Part shown: piece by piece, positions 44,706 through 54,374 of the stretch
How the letters are laid out: every line of letters begins with the position of its first letter
How positions within the stretch are numbered: the first letter of the stretch is position 1
DNA from: DATFVA01 sp963711455
GTDB lineage: Bacteria; Bacteroidota; Ignavibacteria; Ignavibacteriales; Ignavibacteriaceae
Assembly: GCA_963711455.1 (NCBI GenBank)
Contig: CAVQEH010000001.1
Coordinates: 103,566 to 167,565, forward strand
Reading direction: 5' to 3'
DNA length: 64,000 nucleotides
The notes under the pieces: model-generated
The model's input: only the letters and a program-made list of their open reading frames with translations
Database searches by the model: none
What the model was told of the DNA's origin: nothing
Program-made: the position numbers and the translations under genes

Positions 44706-45877
44706 ATGAACTCAAAGATATATCTTAAAAAAAATGAAGAAAGAAGAATTAAAACCGGGCACCTATGGGTTTTCAGTAATGAAATCCTTGAAACAGAAGG
44801 TGAATCTGAAAATGGAGATTTGGTTGAGCTTTATGATTCAAAAAAGAATTTTCTTGGTTCGGGATTTTATAATAAAAATTCTCTTATTGCTGTGAGAATT
44901 CTTTCAAGGGAGAAAATAGATAATTTAAAAGAACTGATAAGCAAAAGGCTAACCAATGCTTTTACTTTGAGAAGAAAATTATATCCCGGGAGAGAATCAT
45001 TCAGATTTGTTTTCAGTGAAAGTGACTTTCTTCCCGGACTAATAATAGATAAATACAACAATACTTTTGTTCTGCAGGTTTATTCTTTCGGGATGGAAAA
45101 GAATATTGATTTGATAATCGAAATCCTAAAAGATAGTTTCGATGCAGAAAATATTTTCACAAAAAATGAAGAGTATTTCAGAAAACTTGAAGGATTACCA
45201 ATTGAGGATAAAATATATTTGGGAGATAAGAAAAGTGAGATCATAAATGATGGTTTGGTGAAATTTAAAATTGATTTTGAAAAAGGACATAAAACCGGTT
45301 TCTATTTCGACCAGTCTGATAACAGGTATTTTATTGAAAAATTAGTCAATGGGAAGAATGTATTAGATACTTTCTGCAATTCAGGTGGATTTGGATTGCA
45401 CTCAGCAAAGGCTGGTGCATCTTCAGTTACATTTGTCGAATCTTCTTCAACTGAAATAGAAAATGCAAAGCATAATTGGAAACTGAATGAATTATCTTTC
45501 GATTCAGAATTTATTGTGAGCGATGTATTCGATTATTTTCAATCTTGTATAAATGAAAAAAGATACTTTGATGTGGTGATGGTAGACCCGCCGGCATTTG
45601 CAAAAAACAGGAAATCATTCCTGTTGCAAAAAAAGGTTATGAAAAACTAAATAGGCTCGCTCTTCAATTACTAAATGGAAATGGGTTTCTTGTTACTTCA
45701 TCCTGCTCGCACCATATTTCAGAAGATGAATTTTTGCAGGTTATAAACCAGGCAGCAGTTAGAACAGGAAGAAAAATACAACTGGTTTATTTTAACGGTG
45801 CTTCTATGGACCATCCTCAATTACCTGCAATGCCGGAAACAGGGTATTTGAAGTTTGGCGTGTTTGCTGTTGAATAA
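44706..45877 (+). CDS. Class I SAM-dependent rRNA methyltransferase (RlmI-like, one frame break)
   Basis: An enzyme that probably methylates cytosine in 23S rRNA, with an N-terminal PUA domain (RIKTGHLWVFSNEILETEGE) and a Rossmann methyltransferase domain. Visible motifs are GHKTGFYFDQSDNR, LDTFCNSGGFGLHSAKAGA and VMVDPPAFAKNRKS. After that point the frame ends in FLLQKKVMKN. The -1 frame continues IPVAKKGYEKLNRLALQLLN and TSSCSHHISEDEFL to the stop at 45875-45877, the normal family end. The IPVAKKGY stretch matches the family directly after KS, so one base (probably A of TCAATT) is missing near 45617. Total length would be about 390 residues. Confidence 0.88.
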
Positions 45878-46049
45878 TTCATTCATACCAAAATTTTCCC
45901 ACTCACCAAACTTTTTGCAAAAGAAATGCAACATTTTTAAGTTTGGATTCGTCTAATTCAATTACCAAATGAAAGCTTATTTAAATATTTGGTAATCCCA
46001 TTACTTTTCTATTAATAAACGATAACTCATAAAAATGATGAGGTAAATC

Positions 46050-47033
46050 TTGGATATTTCTGCACTGAATGAAAAAATCAAACAGGAGAGCGCATTTATA
46101 GATTTGCTGATGAATGAAATCGGCAAAGTGATAGTTGGTCAGAAAGCTATGGTTGAAAGATTGATTGTCGGACTTTTAGGCAATGGTCATATTCTGCTCG
46201 AAGGTGTTCCCGGTCTTGCAAAAACGCTGGCTATAAAATCTCTGGCGGCGGCAATGAAGGCAAAATTCCAGCGCATTCAGTTTACACCTGATTTGCTTCC
46301 TGCCGACCTTGTGGGTACAATGATTTACAATCAGAAAGATGGAAACTTCTTTATCCGCAAAGGTCCTCTTTTTTCTAATTTTATTTTAGCTGATGAAATT
46401 AACCGCGCCCCTGCTAAAGTGCAAAGTGCACTGCTCGAAGCAATGCAGGAACGCCAGGTTACAATTGGTGAAGAAACTTTCTTTTTGGAAGAACCGTTTC
46501 TTGTACTTGCAACTCAAAACCCGATTGAACAGGAGGGAACTTATCCCTTACCTGAAGCACAGGTTGACAGGTTTATGCTTAAGGTTGTTATATCTTATCC
46601 CTCACGCGATGAAGAACTGAAAATAATGCGACAGAATGTTAACCTTGTCGAAGATAAAATAAATCCTGTGATTTCTATTCAGGAAATTCTTAAAGCCAGA
46701 AATCTTATTCATGATGTTTACGTTGATGAAAAAATTGAAAAGTATATTCTTGATATAGTTTTTGCAACCCGTTCCCCAAAAGAATTTGGTCTTGATAAAC
46801 TGACGGATCTGATTGCTTACGGAGGTTCACCGAGAGCTTCAATAAATCTTGCGCTTGGCGCAAAAGCAATGGCTTTTATTAAAAGAAGAGGATATGTTAT
46901 TCCAGAAGATGTTCGTGGAATCTGCCAGGATGTTTTAAGACACAGGGTGGCAGTAACTTATGAAGCAGAAGCGGAAGAAATAACTTCTGAATATATTATC
47001 CAGGAAATTTTAAATAAGATTGAAGTCCCTTGA
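46050..47033 (+). CDS. MoxR family AAA ATPase
   Basis: A 327-residue AAA+ ATPase. The Walker A region is HILLEGVPGLAKTLAIKSLA, the Walker B FILADEINRAPAKVQSALLE, sensor 1 VLATQNPIEQEGTYPLPEAQ with VDRF following, and sensor 2 in YGGSPRASINL. MoxR proteins act as chaperones for VWA-domain proteins, and this one heads the bat operon that encodes two. The start is TTG at 46050; ATG codons just upstream run into a stop. Confidence 0.96.
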   Translation: MDISALNEKIKQESAFIDLLMNEIGKVIVGQKAMVERLIVGLLGNGHILLEGVPGLAKTLAIKSLAAAMKAKFQRIQFTPDLLPADLVGTMIYNQKDGNFFIRKGPLFSNFILADEINRAPAKVQSALLEAMQERQVTIGEETFFLEEPFLVLATQNPIEQEGTYPLPEAQVDRFMLKVVISYPSRDEELKIMRQNVNLVEDKINPVISIQEILKARNLIHDVYVDEKIEKYILDIVFATRSPKEFGLDKLTDLIAYGGSPRASINLALGAKAMAFIKRRGYVIPEDVRGICQDVLRHRVAVTYEAEAEEITSEYIIQEILNKIEVP

Positions 47034-47042
47034 TTCAATTAA

Positions 47043-47063
47043 CAATGTTCAATGAACAATAGA
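47043..47063. repeat. Short inverted repeat in the moxR-DUF58 spacer
   Basis: The spacer contains CAATGTTCAATGAACAAT, an imperfect palindrome. Its 10-base core AATGAACAAT (47051-47060) recurs as ATTGTTCATT at 62271-62280 beside the start of another gene. Confidence 0.35.
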
Positions 47064-47085
47064 GCAATTAAACAATTAAAGAACA

Positions 47086-47961
47086 GTGTTAACTAAAGAG
47101 TTATTAAAACAGGTAAGACAAATTGAGATACATACCAAAGGACTTGTGAACCAGGTCTTTTCAGGTGAATATCATTCTGTTTTCAAAGGAAGAGGAATGG
47201 AGTTTTCCGAGGTTCGCGAATACCAGTTTGGTGATGATATTAGAAATATCGATTGGAATGTTACAGCACGCTTCGGTCATCCCTTCATAAAAATATTTGA
47301 AGAGGAACGGGAACTTACTGTTGTTCTTTTAGTTGACTTAAGCGGCTCTTTGATTTTTGGTACTGTTGAAAAAACAAAGCAGCAGGTTGCGGCAGAACTT
47401 AGTGCCATTCTTGCTTTCTCAGCATTAAAAAATAATGATAAAGTTGGGTTAATTCTTTTTACAGATAAGATTGAAAAATTTGTTCCTCCAAGAAAAGGTA
47501 AAAGCCACGTTTTAAGAATAATAAGAGAAGTTCTTTCATTTGAACCGGAAGGAAAATCAACTAATATAAAAGCTGCTCTTGAGTATATGAACAGCACTAT
47601 TAAAAAGAGAAGCATTGTTTTTCTTCTTTCTGATTTTATGGACTCAGGGTATGAAAAGATTTTAAGAATTATCGGGAAGAAACATGATTTGATTGGTGTG
47701 GTTTTAAATGATAAGCGTGAAATTGAAATTCCAAGAATGGGGTTGGTAAAATTAACTGATGCAGAAACCGGTGAGGAACGTTGGGTCGATACAAGTAGTA
47801 CAAAAGTACAGAACCGTTTGAAAGAAGTAAGACGAAATATGATTCAGCAGAGAAAATCATTGTTTATATCCAGCAGGCTGGACAGCATTGAGGTGCAAAC
47901 CGGTGATGATTACGTAAAGCCTCTTGTTCAATTCTTCAGGTTACGCGAGAGAAGATGGTAA
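47086..47961 (+). CDS. DUF58 domain-containing protein
   Basis: A 291-residue protein with the DUF58 signature FKGRGMEFSEVREYQFGDDI followed by RNIDWNVTARFGHPFIKIFE, and a von Willebrand-like core (VVLLVDLSGSLIFGT has the DxSxS metal site). It is nearly always encoded between moxR and the bat genes. The start is GTG at 47086. The 52-base gap from moxR carries short A/T-rich repeats (see the repeat at 47043). Its end overlaps the next gene by 7 bases. Confidence 0.93.
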   Translation: MLTKELLKQVRQIEIHTKGLVNQVFSGEYHSVFKGRGMEFSEVREYQFGDDIRNIDWNVTARFGHPFIKIFEEERELTVVLLVDLSGSLIFGTVEKTKQQVAAELSAILAFSALKNNDKVGLILFTDKIEKFVPPRKGKSHVLRIIREVLSFEPEGKSTNIKAALEYMNSTIKKRSIVFLLSDFMDSGYEKILRIIGKKHDLIGVVLNDKREIEIPRMGLVKLTDAETGEERWVDTSSTKVQNRLKEVRRNMIQQRKSLFISSRLDSIEVQTGDDYVKPLVQFFRLRERRW

Positions 47962-48908
47962 AAAATATATTTAGTGTTCTAATCCTATTATTAGTTTTAG
48001 CTGACTTTTCACTTGCTCAGAATATTTCAGTTGAAGCATCAACAGATTCTACTGCCTACCAGGTTGGCGATTATATCCACTATACCATTCAGGTTAAAGC
48101 CGATAAAAATTTGTCCGTTACAGGTCCTGCTGTCAGTGATACTCTTGCCGGGATGGAATTAATCAGTCAGCAGAATCCACAGAAAGAAGAGAAGGATAAT
48201 CAGCAGATAATAATTTACAACTATACTTTTTCAAAATATGATTCGTCAAATGTTACTATCCCCCAGGTACCTGTGTATTATGAGACAAAAGGTGATACGG
48301 CTGCAAGAACAATAAATACAAATGAAGTTTACTTCACTGTTCGTCCCGTAAAAGTTAATGTTAAGGAAGATATAAAAGATGTGAAGGAACCTTTAAGAAT
48401 TCCGCTCGACTGGAAATGGATTATCTTCTGGATTTTAATCGTATTAATATTTCTCGTTGTTGCCTATTATTTCTATAGAAGATATCAAAAGCGTAAAGCA
48501 GAATTTGTTCCTGAAAAAGTGGTGATAAAAATACCACCGCATGTTACCGCTTTAAATTCATTAAGATCGTTACGTGAAAAGCAGTTGTGGCAGAAAGGAA
48601 TGATAAAAGATTATCATTCTGAAATCACAGAAATAATAAGAAGATATTTTGAAGAAAGGTTTAATCTTCCTGCACTTGAAATGACATCAGGTGAAGCAAT
48701 TGACGAATTACAAAAGAAACGTGGCACAGAAAATATTATTGAAGATACGCAAAACTTTTTAAGCAATGCAGACCTTGTGAAGTTTGCTAAGTATCAGCCC
48801 CTGGCTTCTGTAAATGAAGAGATGATGAAACAGGCAGAGGATATAGTACATAAAACCAAAACTGATACTAGAGAGACAGTGAGTGAGGTGACAGAAGATG
48901 TTCAGTGA
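47955..48908 (+). CDS. Bat-operon membrane protein with BatD-like ectodomain
   Basis: A 317-residue protein with a signal peptide (FSVLILLLVLADFSLAQ), a periplasmic beta-sandwich domain (VGDYIHYTIQVKADKNLSVT; SNVTIPQVPVYYETKGDT), one membrane helix (about 155-175, WIIFWILIVLIFLVVAYYFY) and a cytoplasmic helical domain (YHSEITEIIRRYFEERFNLP; EMTSGEAIDELQKK). The layout is that of a half-length BatD. Its last codons overlap the start of batA by 11 bases. It is typical of bat operons in this group and may assist the VWA proteins; the function is unproven. Confidence 0.85.
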   Translation: MVKNIFSVLILLLVLADFSLAQNISVEASTDSTAYQVGDYIHYTIQVKADKNLSVTGPAVSDTLAGMELISQQNPQKEEKDNQQIIIYNYTFSKYDSSNVTIPQVPVYYETKGDTAARTINTNEVYFTVRPVKVNVKEDIKDVKEPLRIPLDWKWIIFWILIVLIFLVVAYYFYRRYQKRKAEFVPEKVVIKIPPHVTALNSLRSLREKQLWQKGMIKDYHSEITEIIRRYFEERFNLPALEMTSGEAIDELQKKRGTENIIEDTQNFLSNADLVKFAKYQPLASVNEEMMKQAEDIVHKTKTDTRETVSEVTEDVQ

Positions 48909-49894
48909 TGTAACGTTTGCATATCCCTGGATTTTATATTCCCTGATTATAATTCCTTTAATGATCGCCTGGTATTTCTGGAAAGGAATTAAAAGACAGC
49001 CTTCTGTTAAAGTATTCCTCTTTAGGATTTCTTAAGGGATTTTCGCCGACAATAAAGGAAAGATTAAGACATCTTCCTTTTATACTGAGGCTTTTGGCAA
49101 TAACACTTTTCATTGTTGCACTCGCGCGCCCTCAAACATTTTCTTCCGGAGAAAATATTTATACTGAAGGAATTGATATTGCAATGGTTTTAGATATTTC
49201 AGGAAGTATGCTTGCAGAGGATCTAAAACCAAACCGCCTGGAAGCCGCAAAAGAAGTGATTGATAATTTCATTGCCGGAAGAACTTCCGATAGGATTGGA
49301 TTGGTGGTTTTTGCGAGAGATGCATTTACACAATGTCCTCTAACTGTTGATTATTCTGTTTTAAGAGATTTACTCAAACAAGTTAAAAGCGGGATGGTTG
49401 AAGATGGGACAGCAATCGGTAATGCAATAGCAAACGGTGTAAACAGGTTAAAAGACAGCGATGCTAAAAGTAAAATAATTATTCTTTTAACAGATGGTGT
49501 AAATAATGCTGGCGAAGTTGATCCGGTATCAGCGGCAGAAATTGCAAAAACATTTGGAATAAGAATTTATACAATAGGCGTTGGAACGAGAGGCAATGCT
49601 CCTTTTCCTGTACAGACTCCTTTTGGTATACGTTACCAGATGGCGCCTGTAGAAATTGACGAAGCAGTACTTCAAAAAATTTCAAATATAACCGATGGAC
49701 AGTATTTCAGAGCTACAGATAATCAGACACTGGAAGACATTTATAATAAAATAGATAAGCTTGAGAAAACAAGAATTGAAGTTACTTCATACAGGAATGC
49801 GAAGGAATTGTTCTATGGCTGGCTCGGCAGCGGCATATTCTTGTTATTCCTGGAGGTATCTTTATCACGAACAGTTTTACGTAAAATTCCCTGA
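48898..49894 (+). CDS. batA: VWA-domain protein BatA (one frame break)
   Basis: A membrane-anchored von Willebrand type A protein of the Bacteroides aerotolerance operon. The N-terminal segment from ATG 48898 (FSDVTFAYPWILYSLIIIPL, MIAWYFWKGIKRQPSVKV) runs into a stop near 49032. One base away in frame, SLGFLKGFSPTIKERLRHLP and the first core helix FILRLLAITLFIVALARPQT continue. The frame therefore breaks at about 49011-49016 and one missing base would restore it. The VWA domain has the MIDAS motif DISGSML, with TAIGN and LTDGVNNAGE following. The last 30 residues form a second membrane helix. The chance of a sequence error is high. Confidence 0.9.
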
Positions 49895-49935
49895 TGAATG
49901 GCTGCATAATTGTCTTTAAGTATTTCAGCCATTCA
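49895..49935 (+). repeat. Intercistronic inverted repeat between batA and batB
   Basis: TGAATGGCTG and CAGCCATTCA form a perfect 10-bp stem with a 21-base loop in the 85-base spacer. No run of T follows, so it is more like an mRNA-processing or stability hairpin than a terminator. Confidence 0.5.
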
Positions 49936-49979
49936 ATAGATTCAAAAGATTTTTGAAAATCTAAATTGTTAATTGATTT

Positions 49980-51029
49980 ATGTTTCGATTTGCACATCCT
50001 GAATATTTAAATGCACTTTATGCTATTCCTGTACTTGTTATAGTATTCTGGTACTTGAACAGGAACCGCAAAAAGCTTCTTGAAAAGTTTGCTGATAAAA
50101 AGCTGCACCGTATTCTTCTGCCTGATTTCAGCGGAATAAAAAACTGGTTTAAAATAAGTTTAATTCTTTTTTCACTTGTACTTTTAATTTTCGCTGCGGC
50201 TAATCCGCAAATAGGAACAAGAGTTCAGGAAGTAAAGCAAACAGGTATCGATGTTTTCATTGCGCTTGATGTTTCACGTAGTATGCTCGCACAGGATATT
50301 AAACCCGACAGGCTTGATAAAGCCAAGTATCAGATTTCTAACCTCATAAATAAATTAAGAGGCGACAGGATCGGGCTGATAATTTTTGCCGGTGAAGCTT
50401 TTATTCAGTTTCCGTTAACTACTGATTATTCGGCTGCAAATCTTTTCCTCTCGGCAGTGGACGTAAATTCAGTCCCCGAACAGGGAACAGCAATCGCTTC
50501 TGCAATAAATCTTGCAACAAAATCTTTTGAATATAAAACCAATACTCAAAAAGTTATAGTAATTATCACCGATGGCGAAGACCACGAAGGTGATATAATG
50601 CAGGCAGTTGAAGGAGCTAAAGACAAAGGTATTAAAATTTATACGATAGGATTGGGCTCACCTACAGGCGTTCCTATTCCTGTTTATAATGCTCAGGGGC
50701 AACAGGTAGATTATAAAAAGGATGAAAACGGAAATATCGTTCTGACCAAGCTCGATGAAAACATCTTAAAACAGATTGCTTCAGCGGGAGACGGAAAATA
50801 TTTTTTAGGTTCAAATTATGAAGACTATCTTGATAAAATTTATAACGATCTTTCTTCCCTGGAGAAGTCTGAGTTTGGCGTAAGGAAAGTTACTGATTAC
50901 GAGGACAGGTTTTATTATTTTTTAGCTCCGGCTATAATTTTGTTGTTGATAGAATTTTTCATTTCCGACAGACGTTCAGTTTTGTTTGATAAGCTTAACA
51001 GGAAATTGGGAATTGAAGAGAAGGTGTAA
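49980..51029 (+). CDS. batB: VWA-domain protein BatB
   Basis: A 349-residue protein with two N-terminal membrane helices (AIPVLVIVFWYL and ISLILFSLVLLIFAAANPQI), a VWA domain with MIDAS DVSRSML, TAIAS and ITDGEDHEGD, and a C-terminal helix (FYYFLAPAIILLLIEFFISD). It is paralogous to BatA, the preceding gene, and the two are thought to form a membrane complex in oxidative-stress tolerance in Bacteroides. batC follows by one base. Confidence 0.95.
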   Translation: MFRFAHPEYLNALYAIPVLVIVFWYLNRNRKKLLEKFADKKLHRILLPDFSGIKNWFKISLILFSLVLLIFAAANPQIGTRVQEVKQTGIDVFIALDVSRSMLAQDIKPDRLDKAKYQISNLINKLRGDRIGLIIFAGEAFIQFPLTTDYSAANLFLSAVDVNSVPEQGTAIASAINLATKSFEYKTNTQKVIVIITDGEDHEGDIMQAVEGAKDKGIKIYTIGLGSPTGVPIPVYNAQGQQVDYKKDENGNIVLTKLDENILKQIASAGDGKYFLGSNYEDYLDKIYNDLSSLEKSEFGVRKVTDYEDRFYYFLAPAIILLLIEFFISDRRSVLFDKLNRKLGIEEKV

Positions 51030-51030
51030 T

Positions 51031-51777
51031 ATGATTTTAAAATATTTAGTATTTGGTTGTCTTGTTTTTCTTTTAGGATTTTCGGAATTAAATGCCCAGA
51101 GTCTTCGCAGCCTCAACAATAAGGGTGTGGACAAGTATAGGAATAAAAATTTTGCTGATGCAGAGGTAAACTTCAAAAAAGGATTGGATAAAGCACCTGA
51201 TAATTATATTACAAATTTTAATCTTGGCGATGCTTACTATCAGCAAAAAAGATATGATGAAGCTTTAAAGTCTTATCAAACTGCCCTTGCTGAGGCTAAA
51301 ACAAAAAATGAAAAAGCTAAGGTTTACCATAACATCGGTAACTCACTCCTGAAATCAAACCAGATAAAAGAGAGTATCGATGCTTATAAAAATTCTCTGA
51401 AGATTAATCCTAATGATGATGATACAAGGTATAATTTGTCTTATGCATTATCTATGCTGAAGGATCAGAAAAATAAGCAAAAACAGAACCAGGATAAGAA
51501 CAAGGACAATAAAAACCAGGATAAAGATAAAAACAAAAAACAGGATCAGGATAAAAACCAAAAGGATAAGGATCAACAGAATAAACAAAACCAGCAGCAG
51601 CAGAACCAACAGCAAAACCAGACTGCCAAGCAGGACGCAACAAAACAACAGCAGAATAAAATAACTAAAAAGGAAGCGGAAAGAATATTGCAGGCATTAA
51701 AGAATAATGAGAAAGATCTCCAGAAAAAATTAAGAAGGCAAAAAGGAACCCCAATAAAAACGGATAAGGATTGGTAA
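51031..51777 (+). CDS. batC: TPR protein BatC
   Basis: A 248-residue exported protein. A signal peptide (YLVFGCLVFLLGFSELNAQ) precedes three to four TPR units (YITNFNLGDAYYQQKRYDEA, VYHNIGNSLLKSNQIKESID, DDTRYNLSYALSMLKDQK). A low-complexity Lys/Asn/Gln/Asp segment follows (about 150-220), and a helical end KITKKEAERILQALKNNEKD contacts the membrane complex in related proteins. I chose ATG at 51031 after AAGGTG; a longer frame starts inside batB but lacks a signal peptide in position. Confidence 0.92.
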   Translation: MILKYLVFGCLVFLLGFSELNAQSLRSLNNKGVDKYRNKNFADAEVNFKKGLDKAPDNYITNFNLGDAYYQQKRYDEALKSYQTALAEAKTKNEKAKVYHNIGNSLLKSNQIKESIDAYKNSLKINPNDDDTRYNLSYALSMLKDQKNKQKQNQDKNKDNKNQDKDKNKKQDQDKNQKDKDQQNKQNQQQQNQQQNQTAKQDATKQQQNKITKKEAERILQALKNNEKDLQKKLRRQKGTPIKTDKDW

Positions 51778-51790
51778 ATCTTTTTTAAAA

Positions 51791-53632
51791 ATGAAAGTAT
51801 TATTTAAACAATTTTTGTTTTTTATTTTGATTGTACCGGTTGTTGTGAAAGCCCAGTCATTTCAGGCATCCGTAGATAATACTATAGTCGGATTAAACAA
51901 CCGTTTCCAGGTGACGTTTACTTTTGAAGGAAATGATATTAACAGCTTAAGCGATTTCTCAGCGCCGAACTTTGCCGGGTTTATGGTTTTAAGCGGTCCT
52001 AACCAGTCTACAAGTATGCAGATAATAAACGGAGCTGTCTCTGCCTCAATTGCTTATTCATTTTATTTACAGCCAAAAAATCTCGGTAAATATACAATCG
52101 GCAGTGCTTCAATAAAATATAAAGGCACAACTTACAAATCGGATCCTATTTCTATCCAGGTTGAAAAAGGTTCTGCTCAGCCAAATAATCAACAGAATAA
52201 TAATCCGAATTCTTCCGGCGTTAGTAATGATGAAATAGCAAAAAATGTTTTTGTAAGAGCAACTACGGATAAGCAAAGAGCATATATGGGTGAACAGGTT
52301 ACCGTGGTTTATAAACTTTATACAAGACTTAGTATTGCTTCTCAAATGTCAATCAGTAAACTGCCTCAATATCCCGGCTTCTGGGCTGAAGAACTCGAAA
52401 CTTCAAATAATATTACTTTTACAACCGAAACTTATGATGGCAGAAAATATAGAGTGGGTGTATTGAAAAAGGTCGCTCTTTTCCCCACACAAACCGGAGA
52501 ATTAAATGTAACACCTTTTGAGCTTGATGTTCCTGTACAGGTTCAGAATAAAAGAAGAAGCAATAATGTTTTTGATGATTTCTTTAACGATCCGTTTTTC
52601 GGAATCGGGCAGACAGTTAACTACACTGCCAAATCAAATTCTTTGAAAATTAATGTACAGCCTCTGCCTTCAAATGATGTCCCCGAATCTTTTAATGGTG
52701 CGGTGGGTAGCTTCTCAATGAACTCGCAAATTGATAAGAAGCAGACTAAAACCAACGAACCTGTTACATTAAAATTATCTATAAATGGAACAGGAAATAT
52801 AAGTCTTCTTGATATGCCGGAAATAAGTCTTCCCGCAGGTTTCGAAAAATATGAACCTAAGGTTAATGAACAAATAAACAGGAATGGCGTAATCTCAGGT
52901 AAGAAAACTGCGGAATATTTAATTGTTCCGAGAGATGCCGGAAAGAAAGAAATTCCTCCTATTAAGTTTTCTTTTTACGATATAAATAAAAAATCCTATG
53001 TTACTCTTAGCACACCTTCTTATCCAATTGATGTTGAACAGGGAACCGGCGTTAACTCAACAGAATATGCCGGCAAAGAAGATGTAAAGCTTTTGGGTAC
53101 TGATATTCGCTATATTAAAACGGATACTGAATCACTGCAGCGGAAAGGAAATTTTGTTCTCAACCGGTTTGGTTTCTGGGCAGCAGTTGGATTTCCTTTG
53201 GTTCTCATGGCAGGATTGGTTATCTGGAGAAAAAGAGAAGATAAGCTTGCCGGGAATGTTCAATTGATGAAATACCAGCGAGCGCAAAAGGTTGCCAGAT
53301 CCCGGTTGAAGATGGCAAAAACTCTTATGGAAGCAAATGACTATAATGCTTTTTACTCTGAGATTTCGTTGGCGCTGTTCGGTTATCTTGAGGATAAACT
53401 GCATATACCAAAATCCGAATTGAGTGTTGACAGAGCATCATCCGAGTTAAAGAAAAGCGGTTTGAAACAGGAACTGGTTACAGAGTTTGAAAGAGTTGCA
53501 AATAAATGCGAGTTCATTAGATTTGCCCCGAAAGAAAGTGAATCTGCTGCTATGAATGAAATTTATAATGAACTTTCGGAAGTAATCATCGAAATTGAAA
53601 AATCCTTATCGGTGAAAAAAAATGCTGCTTAA
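51791..53632 (+). CDS. batD: Aerotolerance protein BatD
   Basis: A 613-residue protein with a signal peptide (FLFFILIVPVVVKAQ), three periplasmic beta-sandwich domains (ASVDNTIVGLNNRFQVTFTF; NVFVRATTDKQRAYMGEQVT; FSMNSQIDKKQTKTNEPVTL), one membrane helix near 460 (FGFWAAVGFPLVLMAGLVIW) and a cytoplasmic domain (YNAFYSEISLALFGYLEDKL). This is the BatD (oxygen tolerance) layout. It overlaps batE by 11 bases. Confidence 0.95.
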   Translation: MKVLFKQFLFFILIVPVVVKAQSFQASVDNTIVGLNNRFQVTFTFEGNDINSLSDFSAPNFAGFMVLSGPNQSTSMQIINGAVSASIAYSFYLQPKNLGKYTIGSASIKYKGTTYKSDPISIQVEKGSAQPNNQQNNNPNSSGVSNDEIAKNVFVRATTDKQRAYMGEQVTVVYKLYTRLSIASQMSISKLPQYPGFWAEELETSNNITFTTETYDGRKYRVGVLKKVALFPTQTGELNVTPFELDVPVQVQNKRRSNNVFDDFFNDPFFGIGQTVNYTAKSNSLKINVQPLPSNDVPESFNGAVGSFSMNSQIDKKQTKTNEPVTLKLSINGTGNISLLDMPEISLPAGFEKYEPKVNEQINRNGVISGKKTAEYLIVPRDAGKKEIPPIKFSFYDINKKSYVTLSTPSYPIDVEQGTGVNSTEYAGKEDVKLLGTDIRYIKTDTESLQRKGNFVLNRFGFWAAVGFPLVLMAGLVIWRKREDKLAGNVQLMKYQRAQKVARSRLKMAKTLMEANDYNAFYSEISLALFGYLEDKLHIPKSELSVDRASSELKKSGLKQELVTEFERVANKCEFIRFAPKESESAAMNEIYNELSEVIIEIEKSLSVKKNAA

Positions 53633-54374
53633 AAAAAATCTTTTGTTCTTTTTATTTTCATCTGTTCTGCTTCTGGCACAACCCGAAGTTTTTATGCAGC
53701 AGGGAAACCAATATTATCAGAAACAGCAGTATGATAAAGCTATACAATGGTACAATAAAGTTTTAAATGAAGGCTATGAGAGCGCTGAACTTTATTATAA
53801 TCTTGGAAATGCATATTACAGGGAAGATAAGCTGGGATATGCAATATTAAATTATGAACGTGCATTAAAGCTTTCACCCGGTGATGATGATATTCAGCAT
53901 AACCTGGCACTGGCAAATTCCCAAACAATCGATAAAATAAATACTCTCCCTGATTTTTTTCTGTTCCAGTGGTGGGAAAGTTTTCTTGCTGTTTTTACTT
54001 TTTCAGGATGGATATATCTCTCCTATATTTTCTATGTATTACTTCTGTTAATTATTTTATTTTATTTCTTTACAAGACGACCGGATAACCAGAGACTTGC
54101 ATTCTTTTCAGGTTTAGCAGTTCTGCTTCTCCTGGTAATAGCTATTTCAATTTCTGTAATAAAATATAACCGGGAGTATAATATAAAAAGCGGTATTGTG
54201 GTTGAACAATCCGCAACGGCAAAGCTTGCTCCAGATCCCGACAGCAAAGATGCTTTTGTTATTCACGAAGGATTAAAAGTTAAGGTTGAAGATAAAGTTG
54301 ACAATTATTATGAGATCAGGTTGAAGGATGGTAAGCTCGGCTGGCTTCCTGCAGATGATATCAAAATGATTTAG
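53622..54374 (+). CDS. batE: TPR and SH3-like protein BatE
   Basis: A 250-residue protein. A signal peptide (LLFFLFSSVLLLAQ) is followed by two TPR units (NQYYQKQQYDKAIQWYNKVL, LYYNLGNAYYREDKLGYAIL), two membrane helices (GWIYLSYIFYVLLLLIILFY and AFFSGLAVLLLLVIAISISV) and a bacterial SH3 domain at the C-terminus (GLKVKVEDKVDNYYEIRLKD, GKLGWLPADDIKMI). It ends the bat operon. Confidence 0.93.
   Translation: MLLKKNLLFFLFSSVLLLAQPEVFMQQGNQYYQKQQYDKAIQWYNKVLNEGYESAELYYNLGNAYYREDKLGYAILNYERALKLSPGDDDIQHNLALANSQTIDKINTLPDFFLFQWWESFLAVFTFSGWIYLSYIFYVLLLLIILFYFFTRRPDNQRLAFFSGLAVLLLLVIAISISVIKYNREYNIKSGIVVEQSATAKLAPDPDSKDAFVIHEGLKVKVEDKVDNYYEIRLKDGKLGWLPADDIKMI

Noticed and set aside
45621..45640. 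Programmed -1 frameshift in the methyltransferase at A_AAA_AAG
   Set aside because: The family motif IPVA is already encoded in the -1 frame before the slippery heptamer, so a lost base upstream explains it better. No clear downstream stimulatory structure was identified by eye.
51448..51648. Hydrophobic reading frames opposite the Lys/Gln/Asn-rich part of batC
   Set aside because: Leu/Val-rich frames are the expected complement of a Lys/Asn/Gln-coding stretch. No start signal is seen.
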